Assembly: GCA_025200525.1 (NCBI GenBank)
Contig: CM045761.1
Span: 99,548,182 to 99,612,181 of the forward strand
Origin: Camellia lanceoleosa
Taxonomy: Eukaryota; Streptophyta; Magnoliopsida; Ericales; Theaceae
DNA length: 64,000 nucleotides
Direction of reading: 5' to 3'
Shown here: positions 1-11,062 of the stretch, in pieces
Position numbering within the stretch: the stretch's first letter is position 1
How the letters are laid out: each line of letters starts with the position of its first letter
The notes under the pieces: model-generated
Databases searched by the model: none
Seen by the model: only the letters and a program-made list of their open reading frames with translations
Told to the model about the DNA's origin: nothing
Translations under genes and position numbers: made by a program

Positions 1-319
1 TAACAGATGGCAAACACGGTGTCCTAGGCGCACCAATGCAAATGCAATGCAAAGAAACACACAAATGTATTAAAACCAGATATCATGAGTTCGAGTCAAG
101 TTCTCCAAACTCCCCAGCAGAGTCGCCAGAAACGGTAGACGTCCCCGAACGCCCCGGGAGGGTTAAGTCTCGTTCCGTTCATATTGGGGTCACTATAGTT
201 CAAGGACTCAAATGTCACGGTTCTTAATCTTGAACCAAAGAGTCCAAATCCGGCAAATCGATTTTGAAAATAGATTTTTTTGAAAAGAAGTGCCAAACAT
301 GGATCGCTTTGCGGAATCT
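1..319 (-). other. No gene; probable internal side of a Tat/Ogre-like element
   Basis: I see no convincing coding sequence here. If the LTR and primer-binding-site reading to the right is correct, this is the first part of the element's internal region and continues beyond the window edge. The short open frames on both strands have no recognisable domain. Confidence 0.3.
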
Positions 320-328
320 GAGTCGCCA
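320..328 (-). other. Possible primer-binding site (TGGCGACTC)
   Basis: On the minus strand TGGCGACTC follows an LTR-like stretch by a few bases. TGGCGACTC is the kind of tRNA 3'-end complement common in Tat/Ogre-type plant retrotransposons. The same block, more or less mutated, recurs near 6,275, 7,070 and 11,045. Only nine bases match, so the call is weak. Confidence 0.3.
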
Positions 329-1863
329 CCTAAATGTTTTTAATGGGAAATTTAGGAAACCTCGACTCGGTGCCAAAGGCCACGTGTCCGTCATCACCAA
401 AGTTGCCTCGGCTCGAACTTGGGTACGATTGGGAAGGTCACTTTGTGAGCACCCCTCGTGGCCAGTCAAAGACCGGCCTCTACTAACCATCATATCTATT
501 TTTAAAAACATTGTGTGTTCTTATTCCGGTTATTAGCCTAGATTTACTATGTGATGCGCACAGCATACAAGTATAGACTAGATCGCCTGAATTGGAACAA
601 AACATTTCATGCTTGTTTGTTTGAAAATGGTTTGATGGTGCTACTCGCAAGTAGGCTAAGACGTGGATTTGCCACCCTCGGGTGGGCTTAAGAAAACATG
701 ATTTTGCCACTATCTAGTGGGCTTTAAAACAAACATTTGATGAATTGTTCCAATCCAAATAACCCAACCTCCACCCACAGGCATTTAAGCATTTATATCG
801 CATAAGCAAATAGCCTCATGGTAAGCATGCTATCATGGCAGTCACTCACACGCATGCAAGGATGCTAAAGTATAAAACTCACTGAGTACTCCAAGCCAAA
901 ACAAAAACTATATTAGAAATCATGCATGATCCTAAGTATACAGAAATACCTAATGCAACACATGCAAAAATGCAAACTATAGCAGGCTCGGCTATTCTAA
1001 ACATGGCATATGGAATGCTACAGCTAACATGTATTCAACTTGGAATTGAAATACAAATGCAGTTAGTATGGTGCGCCGAGCCCGGTGCATGCAAAATAGA
1101 TGAATGAATGCAAACATGCTATCATACTATATGCTAATTGAAACATGCCCTCATCTAACCATCATAAGCAGGTAAATAAAAGGGAAGAAAGACGTAGGAT
1201 TGGAAGACATACATCACACTCACCCACACTTATTACAATTTTGCCCTCGCACAGTGGGTCCGAATAAATATACAGTCTCGAATAAAAGAATAGTACAGTC
1301 CAAATAATACAGTCCAAATAATGTACAAATTCCTAATTAATTAACAAATTAACTAAGAAAGTCAGAATCGCATGCAAGCCGTGATCGCCTTGATTCCGCT
1401 CCGGGTGATGAATGATGCATGTTCGGGTTGCCTTTGTGCGGAAATCCATGACGATGCCCCAATTAGCCTCTGTTTGCACTTGTTCTTGAAATGCGTGCCA
1501 AGCCTCGGAAGACTGCTGATTCTTGATTTTGCTGCAACAGAGAGCAGGAAAGGGGCATAGCAATGTATTTTCACAAATGTATGCATGCCTCGATCCTCGT
1601 GCCACCAATCACGCATATCGATACATGATGGCCGATGAGTCGAATTGCACAACTCAATATGAAATGAATGCATATGAAAATACAACAAAACCTAACTCCA
1701 TCATGGATAATCCGGAGTGTTGGATCGAGAAATTGAGACACTAAGTCACTCGAGTAACGACGAACGCATTCCTCGTGCCCGTGCTAACTCCTATCCCGAA
1801 CACAATGCAATATGCATGATATGCATGAAATACAACTAAGATACAACCTAACATGCGAAAGGC

Positions 1864-1970
1864 TATGAAATGGCATACACAATGCACGAGGAAACATGGC
1901 ATACACAATGCGCTAATATACAACCTAGCGTACACAATGCTATGGAATGAAATGGCATACACAATACAAT
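1864..1970. repeat. Short degenerate tandem repeat, core GGCATACACAATG
   Basis: Four copies of a 13-base core (the third altered to GCGTACACAATG) lie 24 to 32 bases apart. The cluster sits inside the large LTR and is not coding. Confidence 0.55.
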
Positions 1971-2334
1971 ATGGGCTTACACCAACACAAGTGGACCTTG
2001 GCCACACTCACATAGGAGGCCATAATGATGAAAATGAGACAACTCGAGATGCGTGCATGCGTGCACACAAACCGAGAACCGAACCTACGGCACGGAATGC
2101 CACTCTAACGAGACATGGCAAAACACCAAAAAAAGGCATACTATCATGCAAAAATCAGAGGTAAAATGAGATGCAAAACAGTCCCGAAACCCGGTAAAAC
2201 GAAACCCGATGCATGAAACGAGTCCCGAAATACGGACTCTGGCGCATGAAATGGCCTATAACTATACAATGCGTGCATAATTTGAATATGAGATGAAAAT
2301 ACAGAAGCAAGGAAGCCCCGAGACAAGCGTTTTT

Positions 2335-3200
2335 ACAGTTTAGAGTGAGGCCAAACAGTGGGCCCAAGTAGGGCTAAATTAGAATACAAAAATGGCTCCG
2401 CCGGGGAGGTAATGAAGCAAGTCACAAATGCTGGCCCCAAACAGAGAAGGGGCCTTCTATAATATTGAAGAGGGGTCAAAAATATGATGTATTACAGTTT
2501 ATGAGGAACTCCAAAAACAGATAAAAGTATGCTCAAAATGCTATGCAAGAAATAGGCCATCAAAGGGGCAAAGAAGCAAGTGGTGTATGGAGGTCTCAAA
2601 AAAGTGAGGTCCCTTCAACAATGTTGAAGAGGGACCCAAAATAATTCTTTTTACAGTTGATAGCCGAACTCAAAACAGTGTACAAATAGGCTCAAAATAT
2701 CATGCAAAATGAGGCCACCAAAAGGGCTATAACATGAAGTATACAAAGGGTGTCTCAAACAGCCATGAACCCTTAATGAAACATGAAGAGGGGGTCAAAA
2801 TAAGCCTCTTTTCAGTTTGGACCAAGGTCCAAAAACAGAAGCTCAATAAGCTAATAAATCATGCAAAAATGGAGACCAAAGAGGGGTACAATGGCAAGTG
2901 ATACATGGAGGTCCCAAACAGTGGTGAGCCCTTCTTTAATGTTGAAGAAGGGCTCAAAATAAGCTCAGTTACAGTTTATATCATGCCTCAAAAAAGATTA
3001 CACATAGGCCAAAAATACTATGCAAGATAATGGCATACAAAGGGATATTGAAGCAAGTGTAAAATGGGGGTCCCAAACAGGGTAAGACCCTTAATAAAAT
3101 AGAAAAATGAGCTCAAAAAAATGACATTTTCAGTTTTGGTCAGAGCTCAAAACAGCAAGCAAAAGGGGCTAAGAAAACTTGCAAAAATGAGCTAGAAAGA
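2335..3200. repeat. Diverged tandem array with exact 159-bp period
   Basis: The anchor ACAGTT/TCAGTT occurs at 2,335, 2,494, 2,653, 2,812, 2,971 and 3,130, so five successive intervals are each exactly 159 bases. The units share ordered landmarks: a CAGTTT block, a CAAAACAG block, ATGCAAAA, AAGCAAGTG, then a GAGCCCTT...TTGAAGA(G/A)GG block that pairs with itself. Identity between units looks low to moderate, yet spacing has not drifted. The array lies inside the Tat/Ogre-like LTR. 159 is a multiple of three, but no long shared open frame is visible. Confidence 0.8.
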
Positions 3201-3488
3201 GGGAGAAATCAACTCATCCTTGAAGACCAATCCTTTGCTGCCTCTTGGACCAAGAAAAGCTGCCTCCTAGCCTCTGAGAAGACCTCCAAGCTGCTGGAAT
3301 GGAAGTGGTAGTGTGGTGCTAGGTGGTGATGAAGAAAAGGGTGTAGGACTTGGTGTTTTGAAGCTTGAATGGAAAAAGGGAGAGGAGATATGCATATAAG
3401 GCTCAAAGGGATTTTTTTCCAACCCTTTTCACCAGTGCTGGAGGCTGGTTATATGGACCAAAGAGAGGGAGAAAAGAAGGGAAAAAAA

Positions 3489-3520
3489 TGGGGGGGAAAA
3501 CAAGCCAAGTTTCCCCCCAA
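3489..3520. other. G-run/C-run hairpin
   Basis: Seven G followed by AAAA is matched a few bases later by TTT and six C, making a short GC-rich stem. A further C7 run follows near 3,530. It is part of the LTR; no function is evident. Confidence 0.45.
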
Positions 3521-4513
3521 AAGTTGTCCCCCCCGGATACAGATTTTTTGGGGGAAAAAAGTATACAGCTGTAATGTACTCACCCTGAGGAGCAAGGCCG
3601 GCTAGGTTTTGGAGCTGCAGGGTGGCGTCACACCCCCATGGCCGCCAGGGTCAAAAAGGCCAAGGTGAATTAATGGTCGCCACCACAAATTGGTGTCCTT
3701 CCAGATGCCCTCAACACAAACTGTGGTCCAAAATTGGAGGAAGTGAAATAGAGAGAGAACAAGCCATTTTTCAAAGGGGTTCAAAAGGTTCAGATGGAAT
3801 TATCGGCCATGTGATATTTGTGTCCTCCCAGATGTGTGCAACACAAATATGTGGTTTGAGTCAAGAAAGTGGCCTCGTGGTGGTCAATATTGGCTTTGAA
3901 GTGAGAAAATGGGCGTCGGAGGGCGATGAAGGAATATAACGTTATCAAAACAATCGCCTCCCACCCTTCTATGACCTTCCCGGTGATGAAACAGAGGTCC
4001 TCGCCAAAAATGAACGAAAACCGATGCAAATGAAGGTTCGGGGTAAACGCTGCTTCGAGGCCCCAAATCGATCATAGGGCACCGGAGTGGTGTTCGACCA
4101 CGAAGTGGGTCTCTTAGACCACAGTGTCCCTCAAAAGGGAGTAAATAAGATGCATGCCAAAAACCGGAGCAAATGGAGGTAGTTAGGCGGTCCCGAACCG
4201 AGGCACACGGCCTGACGGCTCCGAAAACCAGAAATCGAGCTCCAAAATAGAAAGAATGGCCTACGATCACGAAATGTAGCCCACGGCCACTGAGAGATGG
4301 TCTACGAGACCTCTCCCTCCCTTTGGGAAGAGAAACAGAGAAAACCGAGCTTGGTTCGCAAACCGAGGCAAGGCACAGAAAAGCCCGGAAGTTCGGAGGC
4401 AGGGCTCACGGCCGAGACTCTAAAACCTCTGGACGAGCACGATATGCAACATCACCAAGTGCTCAATCGGTGACGTCTGAGTCTTAAGGTCGGTCAAAAA
4501 TGGGGTGTCTACA

Positions 4514-4827
4514 TCCTCATACCAACTTGTCCAGATCCTTAATATCTTCAGACGTAGTAGCATCCACCTACTCCATCTCAATATCAGTGATGTTTTCTCA
4601 TTCTCTTTTGGTCATGCTTTTATCTATTATGGTTGTGTAATATTTTACTATCCTAAACATGTTTCATATCTTGGTTTGTTAGTCTTGTACATAGTTGGTC
4701 ATGTTTTGTTATTGTTTGGCTGCTTCTGGATAATTTTTGGCATATTGTTATTTGGCATTTTCAGACATGGTATATTTGGTATATTTTTTTGTCTCTTTGT
4801 CTCTCCTGGTCAAAACAGGAAAAGTAT

Positions 4828-4865
<38 letters not shown>

Positions 4866-5084
4866 TTAGCGTGCTTGTGTTTGTTGGTTATAGGTTATCC
4901 TCGTTGCTAATCATCTATTCATTTCCATTGTCTATCTCTCTCTCTCTCTTATGTTTATGTTATTCTTATTGTGATCTTTGCAGGTGGTACACTTCACAAG
5001 TTGTTTAGAGTGGTTAGGCCTTGTGTCTAGAGCATGTGTTTGATAGGCTTCATTGTTAGAAGTGTGTTTTGTCTGAGAATTACC
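4514..5084. other. No gene; T-rich sequence with a (TGA)n microsatellite
   Basis: The stretch carries a pure (TGA)n run at about 4,828-4,866. The one open frame through it encodes a run of aspartates in an otherwise hydrophobic, low-complexity peptide, so I do not call a gene. It may be the 3' internal region of the copia-like element whose LTR appears to begin at 5,097. Confidence 0.5.
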
Positions 5085-5093
5085 AGAGGGGGA
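5085..5093 (+). other. Polypurine tract (AGAGGGGGA)
   Basis: A purine tract three bases before TGTTAGG is the usual junction between the internal region and 3' LTR of plant Ty1/copia elements. No copia pol sequence is visible upstream. Confidence 0.35.
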
Positions 5094-5096
5094 TAT

Positions 5097-5900
5097 TGTT
5101 AGGTCTCTTGTTTTGTCAATTCTGTGAACAAACACGTTTGTGTTGTATTGTATTGTATTGCTGAGCCTTGCTTTGTTTATGGACCGCTCGAGTAGTAAAT
5201 TGTTGACTCGAGTGTAGAAATGGTCCATTCAATATTTTATATTTGTTTTGAGATATTGGGAGGATTCATTCTATGCTAGAGTGAACCTTTTATCACACGA
5301 GTGAAGCTACTTATTGTTCCACCACCTCCCAGACACACTGCTCGAGCGATTTTTATTGTGCTCGAGCAGTCTTTGTGACCTTATTTGTTTAAAATAGTCT
5401 CAGATGTATTCTTTTAGGGTTACAACTTCCAAATCTGAGATTTGAGGCTTGAGAACTTTTGTGTATTCTTTTAGAGAGCTTCGCTATTGTTTTCCTTGAT
5501 GATTTTATGAGTTTGTCTCCTTACATGGATTGAATTGCACGTATCAAGGGGCTTGTTCTTATTCAACTTTTATAGAGCGTTCATTGTTGGATTCTGAAGG
5601 GTTTGAGCTTGGAGGCTTTGAAGGTGTTTGAAGTGGGTCATCATTGTAGATTTGACTTGGGTGTTGTAGATTTAACACTAGGATAAACAATTTTGAGACG
5701 AAGATGTTAATGTACAAGGCACAAGGAGTGGAAGTCAATTATTGAGTGAGCGTTGGGTAATTGCTTGTACTCTTGTGTATTAAAGCTTGTGGGCTTTTTT
5801 TTTTTTTTTTTTTTTTTATCACAATTGGAGGTGTTCTAATTGTGATTTTTTCTACGTTAAATCTCTTGTGTCAATTTATCAATTGTGAAACAATAAGCTA
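5097..5900 (+). mobile_element. Possible Ty1/copia-like 3' LTR (right end uncertain)
   Basis: TGTTAGGTCTCTTG starts directly after a purine tract. The body holds several CTCGAG palindromes (5,187, 5,212, 5,341, 5,359), a poly-T run at 5,796-5,818 and no open frame of note. I could not find a matching CA end or TSD, so the right limit is a guess. Confidence 0.33.
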
Positions 5901-6259
5901 AATCACTTCCGTACGTGCTAGATGATTTAGCTTATTTGTTTTGGGATTTGTAGTAATTGAATCTATTTCGAATCATGAATCACATAACTTAGGGTATTTC
6001 AACGATCATAAGTAAAAACAAACCTCATCTAGTTTATATATCCATTCCATTTCGATAATTCATTGAGATTACGAAAAGTGTAATTACATGTGTAGGATCC
6101 CTTTTCTTGACAAGTAGAAGGCTCCCGGCCACACGTCTAGGTCTCAAATATGCTCATGGAATAATCAAGGTGCAATGTGAGATATGAGCAAATGGCCTAG
6201 AATTAGCATATTTGATGAAGATCCATTAATCATATAGAAGTTCTAAATATAGATCAAAT
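5901..6259. other. No gene seen
   Basis: AT-rich sequence without recognisable domains, repeats or RNA genes. It lies between the copia-like LTR and the next Tat/Ogre-like block. Confidence 0.4.
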
Positions 6260-8345
6260 GTAAGACATGGATTTGCCACCTAATCTTTTAGGAAAATTAG
6301 GAAATCCTGACTCGCGTCAACGGCCACTGCCTATCACAACCAAAGAATCTGATTTGAGAGTTTAGGTATGAGGGGGGGTGGTCATGAATTGAGCACTCCC
6401 GCTTACTCGATCAAAGATCGACCTCTAGTAGTTTTTGATATGAGAATTATTAACATAATATGATCATATAACCCAATTATTAATGTTAGCTTTACTATGA
6501 GGAGGAAACAAGTATAGAGCAAATCACCTATTTTAGAATACTCTAATCTATCGCTATTTGAAAATGATTTGAAAGAAAGAATCTCATAGAAAAGTGACAC
6601 GACTAAGGTATGGAGAGATCGAAATCATTCTTAGGCAATGAAGCTTCCACACAATGCAAAATAATAGAGGTATAACACATAAGCATATAGCCTAGTGGTA
6701 GCATGCTAGACATAATAAGAATCAAACACACATGAGATGCAATAGAGGGGAAAAAGGCTTATTGAGTACTCCTCTACACCATGCCATGAGCATAAGGGGC
6801 CAGAAATCAATGTATGATCTTAGATGCTAGACTAAATAATATGCAAAGAAAAATGAGAATAATATTGTAGCTGGTTTTTCGCACTCCTCGGAGGGGTTTA
6901 GTCTCCGCGGATACGATAGCCCTATAGTTCGGACTCCCATAGTTCTGAATCTGGTTTCACAAGTGCAACGTGAAATAGAAAAACACAAATGAGAGTCCAA
7001 ATCCAGCAAATCTTAGTAAATCCATTAATCATCATAGACGCTAAAAATGGACTGTATTACCAGATTTCAGAGTCATCACCTAAATATTTTTAAAAAATTT
7101 AGGAAACTCATGACTCGTGTCAAAGGCCACTTGTCCATCATAACCAAAGTGTCTTGGCTTGGGAACTTAGGTATGAGATGGGAAGGTCATGAATTAAGCA
7201 CCCCCCTCACCTGATCAAAGATCGGCCTCTACTAATCATGATGTGATTTTTCTGTACATTATATGCTTTTGTTCTAATTATTGTGCTAACTTACTATGTG
7301 AGACACACAAGTATAGATTACGTCACCCATTTTGGAATGTTTTGATTTGTTTGAAAAGAATTTAGAATATGTGCTACTTGAAAAAGCGAGCTCATATGTA
7401 CATTTATCAAAATCATCCAATTTTAAGTGAAATAACCTTCATCCACAGGCATTCAAAAAGTTATTTCAAATAAGCACTTGGCCTCATGGTAGTATGCTTG
7501 ATATGGCAACACAAACACACATGCAATATGCTAAAGCAAAAATGCTTACCTAGTACTCAACCGAGGCAAGCCAAAGAAAAGGAAATAGTTAGAAAAATGC
7601 ATGCTCTAATATGCAAAGTCATTAATGCAACACATACAAAATGCAACTATCGGATTCGGCTTCTTAACATGACATATGGATCAATTCAAGGCATATGGTA
7701 GCGCATGTATTCAAGCAAGAAATAATCGATGTTTATCAAGTATGATGAGCCAAATCCTAATGTATGCAAAAATAGGTGCAAGTCATGGTAATGATATGAA
7801 ACCAAAAATATGATACTACATGCAACCATAGTAAGCAAGTAAATAAAAGGGAGAGAATGGGGGTTGGAAGACATACAAAATATTACAAGTGTTACAAATT
7901 TGCCCTTGCACAAGACAGTTTGATTGAATGTCCTAATTAACTAATTATTACAACACCAAATGAATTAACTATTAATTAGATATTACAAGTTCAAATGAAG
8001 CCAACTAATTAATTACAATGCTAATTTTAAAGCGCTAATTTAATGGAACGGGAGGCGAGAAGCCACATGCGCATAACGGGGAACATTTTTTCAGAAACCT
8101 TTATGTTTGCTGCTAGAATCTGCTCTGTTTGCAGTCAGAAAATTATTCTGTTTTGGCCTCAGGTTCTGCTCTGTTCTGTTGTAAAAATGCCATTGCATGT
8201 ACAAAATATGTGGCCGGCCTGCCTTGAAAAGTGGTCGGCCATACAGACTAGTGGCAATGGCCATTGTTTTTCGAATTACCTTGCTGCAACAGAGTTGAAA
8301 CAGAGTAAAAACAGATTGTTTTCAGTAGATGTTTATCCTCTCAGC
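6260..8345 (-). mobile_element. Tat/Ogre-like LTR fragment, minus orientation, with internal duplication
   Basis: The block at 7,070-7,240 matches 320-490 in order and orientation (GAGTCATCACCTAAAT, then AGGAAACTCATGACTCG, then the AAAGATCGGCCTCTACTA segment). A second copy lies at 6,260-6,430. Further right, 7,480-7,960 matches 800-1,260 (CATAAGCA..., AAATAAAAGGGA, GGAAGACATACA, TTTGCCCT.GCACA), and the TAATTA-rich stretch at 7,925-8,042 corresponds to that near 1,325. This is the same family as the LTR at 335-4,513, partly rearranged. No gene inside. Confidence 0.5.
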
Positions 8346-9699
8346 CCTTCCCTATCATGAAGATGATCAAGGGAGGAGTAGATTCGTTTCTCAAATCATC
8401 AATTGTTGCAAATTTATTGCGTGATGATCTTAGAAACGATAGGACAAGAGTTCAATAAATTAAATAAAAGATAGACAATACCTCCTTCCTATCATGGAGT
8501 TACCTTAAGAAAAGGGGTAGACATTGCTTCATGAACCATTAAACATCACTAATTGTTCTTTGCTTCAAGAGGTATAATACTTCCCCTTTTACCTTGTTTT
8601 GAACACTTGATTTTCTATCTTTTTCCCACTGTTTGTTTTTATGGGTTGAAATTGGTGTTTTAGGCCATTTAAGGTTAGGAGGTGGTTCACCCTTCTTTAT
8701 TCCTTATTGGAAAAACTTTTCCACTTTTTCAAACCATCTTTTTTGGGCCTTTAAACACTGAATTTTAGAGTAATTTCAGTGGTGAAAATCATGTTTTGAA
8801 GTCCAAAATTGGAGGGGTTAACCTCCTCTCCTTATGTCTTATTTGCTAGCCTAGTTAGCTCTATGTGTTAGCTTATTTTTCTAGGCCTTTATAGCTTAAT
8901 TTGAGCATGTTTTAGGCTTCATTTTGGACTGCTTTAACTCTATTTTGGTTGCATTTGAATCTAGTTTTGCATGCCTCTAGTGTAAGTGTCCTCACAAGTT
9001 TGGTGTTTTAGGCCTTTAGACACCACTTGTTTGAGTTGATTATCATGTTTTAGTGGTTTTCTCACCTAATTGCAGCACTATTAATCTCTGCAATCTCCTT
9101 CATTTCTTGACTTTTCATTTGCTTTGAGAGTTGTTTCAAACTGAGGATAGTTTAAGCTTGAGATTGAGATCCATGCCTAATGGTTTAATCCTCTTTTGGG
9201 GGTTCATTATCAACAACATGACATCTCTCTCTTGCCTTAAACTACCCCTTATTTCACATTTCCTTCTCTTTAGAAGACTTCTTACCAATGGACTTAATTG
9301 GTTAAAGAATTGAATGTTAAATTAAAATGAGTAAATAAAAAGAGGAAACTAAAATTGTGCAAAGATTTGGTTGTGTTTTTATGTGTTCAATCAGACGTTA
9401 ATTGAACACAAGAAAAATTGGGACATTTCATACTCAAAGTGATGAAATGTGCCAATTTTCTAAGGTCTCCATTGCCCTTGATCTTACATGATAGGGTGAT
9501 GGTTGTTGGCCTTATTTGTACATTTATTAAACTTGTACATCTTGGTTCCTTAGCCATCGTGCAATAAAATTGCTTGATTGATGTTTTGAGGACTAGGTAT
9601 ATCACTCATTTGAGATGTTTTGATGATAATGAGGGATATACAGTACAAACAATCTGTGAGAATACCCTCTATTTGCCATGTTTGCTCTCTACTACAACA
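8346..9699. other. No gene; spacer between two inverted LTR copies
   Basis: T-rich sequence with several TTTAGGCC(T/A)TT motifs. Short open frames have no recognisable domain. It may be upstream LTR sequence of one flanking copy, but I could not align it to 1.4-4.5 kb by eye. Confidence 0.4.
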
Positions 9700-11062
9700 A
9701 GGAATAGTATATCATCAGTGGCCGGCCGACCAATGTTACTGGCCGACAAGCCATTAGTGTTGGACGGCAACCCCCCAATGGTGGTGACCGACCACTACTC
9801 GCCCTACCACCAATGAAATTTGAGCAGTGTGCTTCTGAAGTAGAGCAGAGTTGATCTGGAGAAGAAAATCAGTGTAAGTGCTGTGCAGCAGAGGTTTGCA
9901 GAGGCAGACAGTCGAGTGGAAACCGAACATGCATGAGCCTCCCTTGCTTCAAAGGAGTAGTTAATTAGTTTAATTAGCAATTAGTCTTTTATTTGTTGTA
10001 ATTAATTAGTTGTAGCTAATTAGTTAAATATTATAATTATTTAATCAATTAGGTTGGTTAATTAGTTAACTAGTTCAATTAGTTTTGCTTTATAATCAAC
10101 TAACTTAGAATAGTTAGTTAATTTACTTCAAGTTTTTGTAATAATTAGTTAAGTAGTTTAACTTAACTAATTTATTCATTCAAACTCTCATTCGCAAGAG
10201 CATAATGCTATAATAACCTGTATGCTTTCCAACCGCACATCTTTCTCCCTTTTATTTACTAGCTTATGATGGTTAGATTAGGGACATCATTTTTCAATTA
10301 GCATACCGCATGTTTGCATCCATTCGTTTGTCTTGCATGCACCGAAGCTCGGTTCATCATTCTAACTACATTGTCGTTTAAATACTTCTTTGAATACGTG
10401 CTTAGACTGCATGTTATCAAATTGACTCATATGCTATATTAGTAGTCGAGCCTATTAATTGCATCTCGCATGTGTTGCATTAGTCATAATTGCATAGTTA
10501 GGAATCATGCATTTTTCTAACTTATTTCTTTTTTGGCTTGGAGTACTAGGTGAGTTTTAATGTTTTAGCATATCGCATCTGTATGATTGTTGCCATGACT
10601 AGTATGCTTGCCATGAGACTAATTGCTTAAAGTGATAAACTACTTGTATACCTGTAGATGAAGGCTTGTTTTTTGAATTGGAATAATTCAAGGAATGTAT
10701 GCTTTAAGCCTTTTGTCAAGTGGCAAATTCAAACCATTTTCAAAAAATAACATGAAATTGAATTGTTCCAATTTGAGCAAAGTTAGTCAATACTTGGATG
10801 TGCGCATCACATAGTAATGCTAGCCCAATAAATCGGCACAATAGCATATACTGTTGATAAAAATCATATTATGATTAGTAGACGCCGATCTTTTGATCGG
10901 GCGAGCAGGGGTGCTCAAATGTATTCGTGACCTTCCCATCTCGTACCCAAGTTTCTGAGCCAAGGTAACTTTGGTGATGACACACATGGCCTTTGGCATG
11001 AGTCATGGGTTTCCTATATTTTTTCAAAATAAAATATTTAGGTAGCGACTCTGTATCTGGCA
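9700..11062 (+). mobile_element. Tat/Ogre-like LTR fragment, plus orientation
   Basis: This is the inverted counterpart of 7,060-8,345. Landmarks run in reverse order: GGCCGGCC...GGCCGAC near 9,720, the CAGCAGAGGTTTGCAGAGGC region, the TAATTAG-rich stretch at 9,960-10,180, TTTTATTTACTAGCTTATGATGG, then the block at 10,870-11,062 ending TTTAGGTAGCGACTC, equivalent to the primer-site region at 320. No coding sequence. Confidence 0.5.
9960..10180. repeat. Degenerate TTAATTAG-rich low-complexity stretch
   Basis: Many spaced copies of TTAATTAG/TAGTTAA. Shorter equivalents occur at 7,925-8,042 and 1,325-1,365, so it is a feature of this LTR family rather than random AT richness. Confidence 0.6.

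Larger units (their letters stand above)
335..4513 (-). mobile_element. LTR of a Tat/Ogre-like Ty3 retrotransposon, minus orientation
   Basis: The minus strand begins at 4,513 with TGTAGACACCCCATTTTTG. The same start occurs at 63,450 (plus) and, with TA for TG, at 62,606 (minus). It runs to about 335, where a TGGCGACTC primer-site-like motif follows. A length near 4.2 kb suits Ogre/Tat LTRs, which are long. There is no believable gene inside. It contains a 159-bp tandem array, a TAATTA-rich stretch near 1,325 and a block (about 320-490) repeated at 6.26, 7.07 and 10.9 kb. The right-hand end is well supported by recurrence; the left end is inferred. It could instead be two adjoining repeat fragments. 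Confidence 0.45.

Noticed and set aside
2335..3200. CRISPR-like array
   Set aside because: Regular 159-bp spacing, but whole units are related, there are no conserved short repeats with unique spacers, and the DNA is a plant nuclear LTR.
3884..4270. 128-codon minus-strand open frame
   Set aside because: Inside a non-coding LTR, no recognisable domain, and not preserved in related LTR copies as far as I can see.
4505..5008. 167-codon plus-strand open frame with a poly-Asp run
   Set aside because: The Asp run is a (TGA)n microsatellite and the rest is a hydrophobic low-complexity translation of T-rich DNA overlapping an LTR border; no domain or gene structure.
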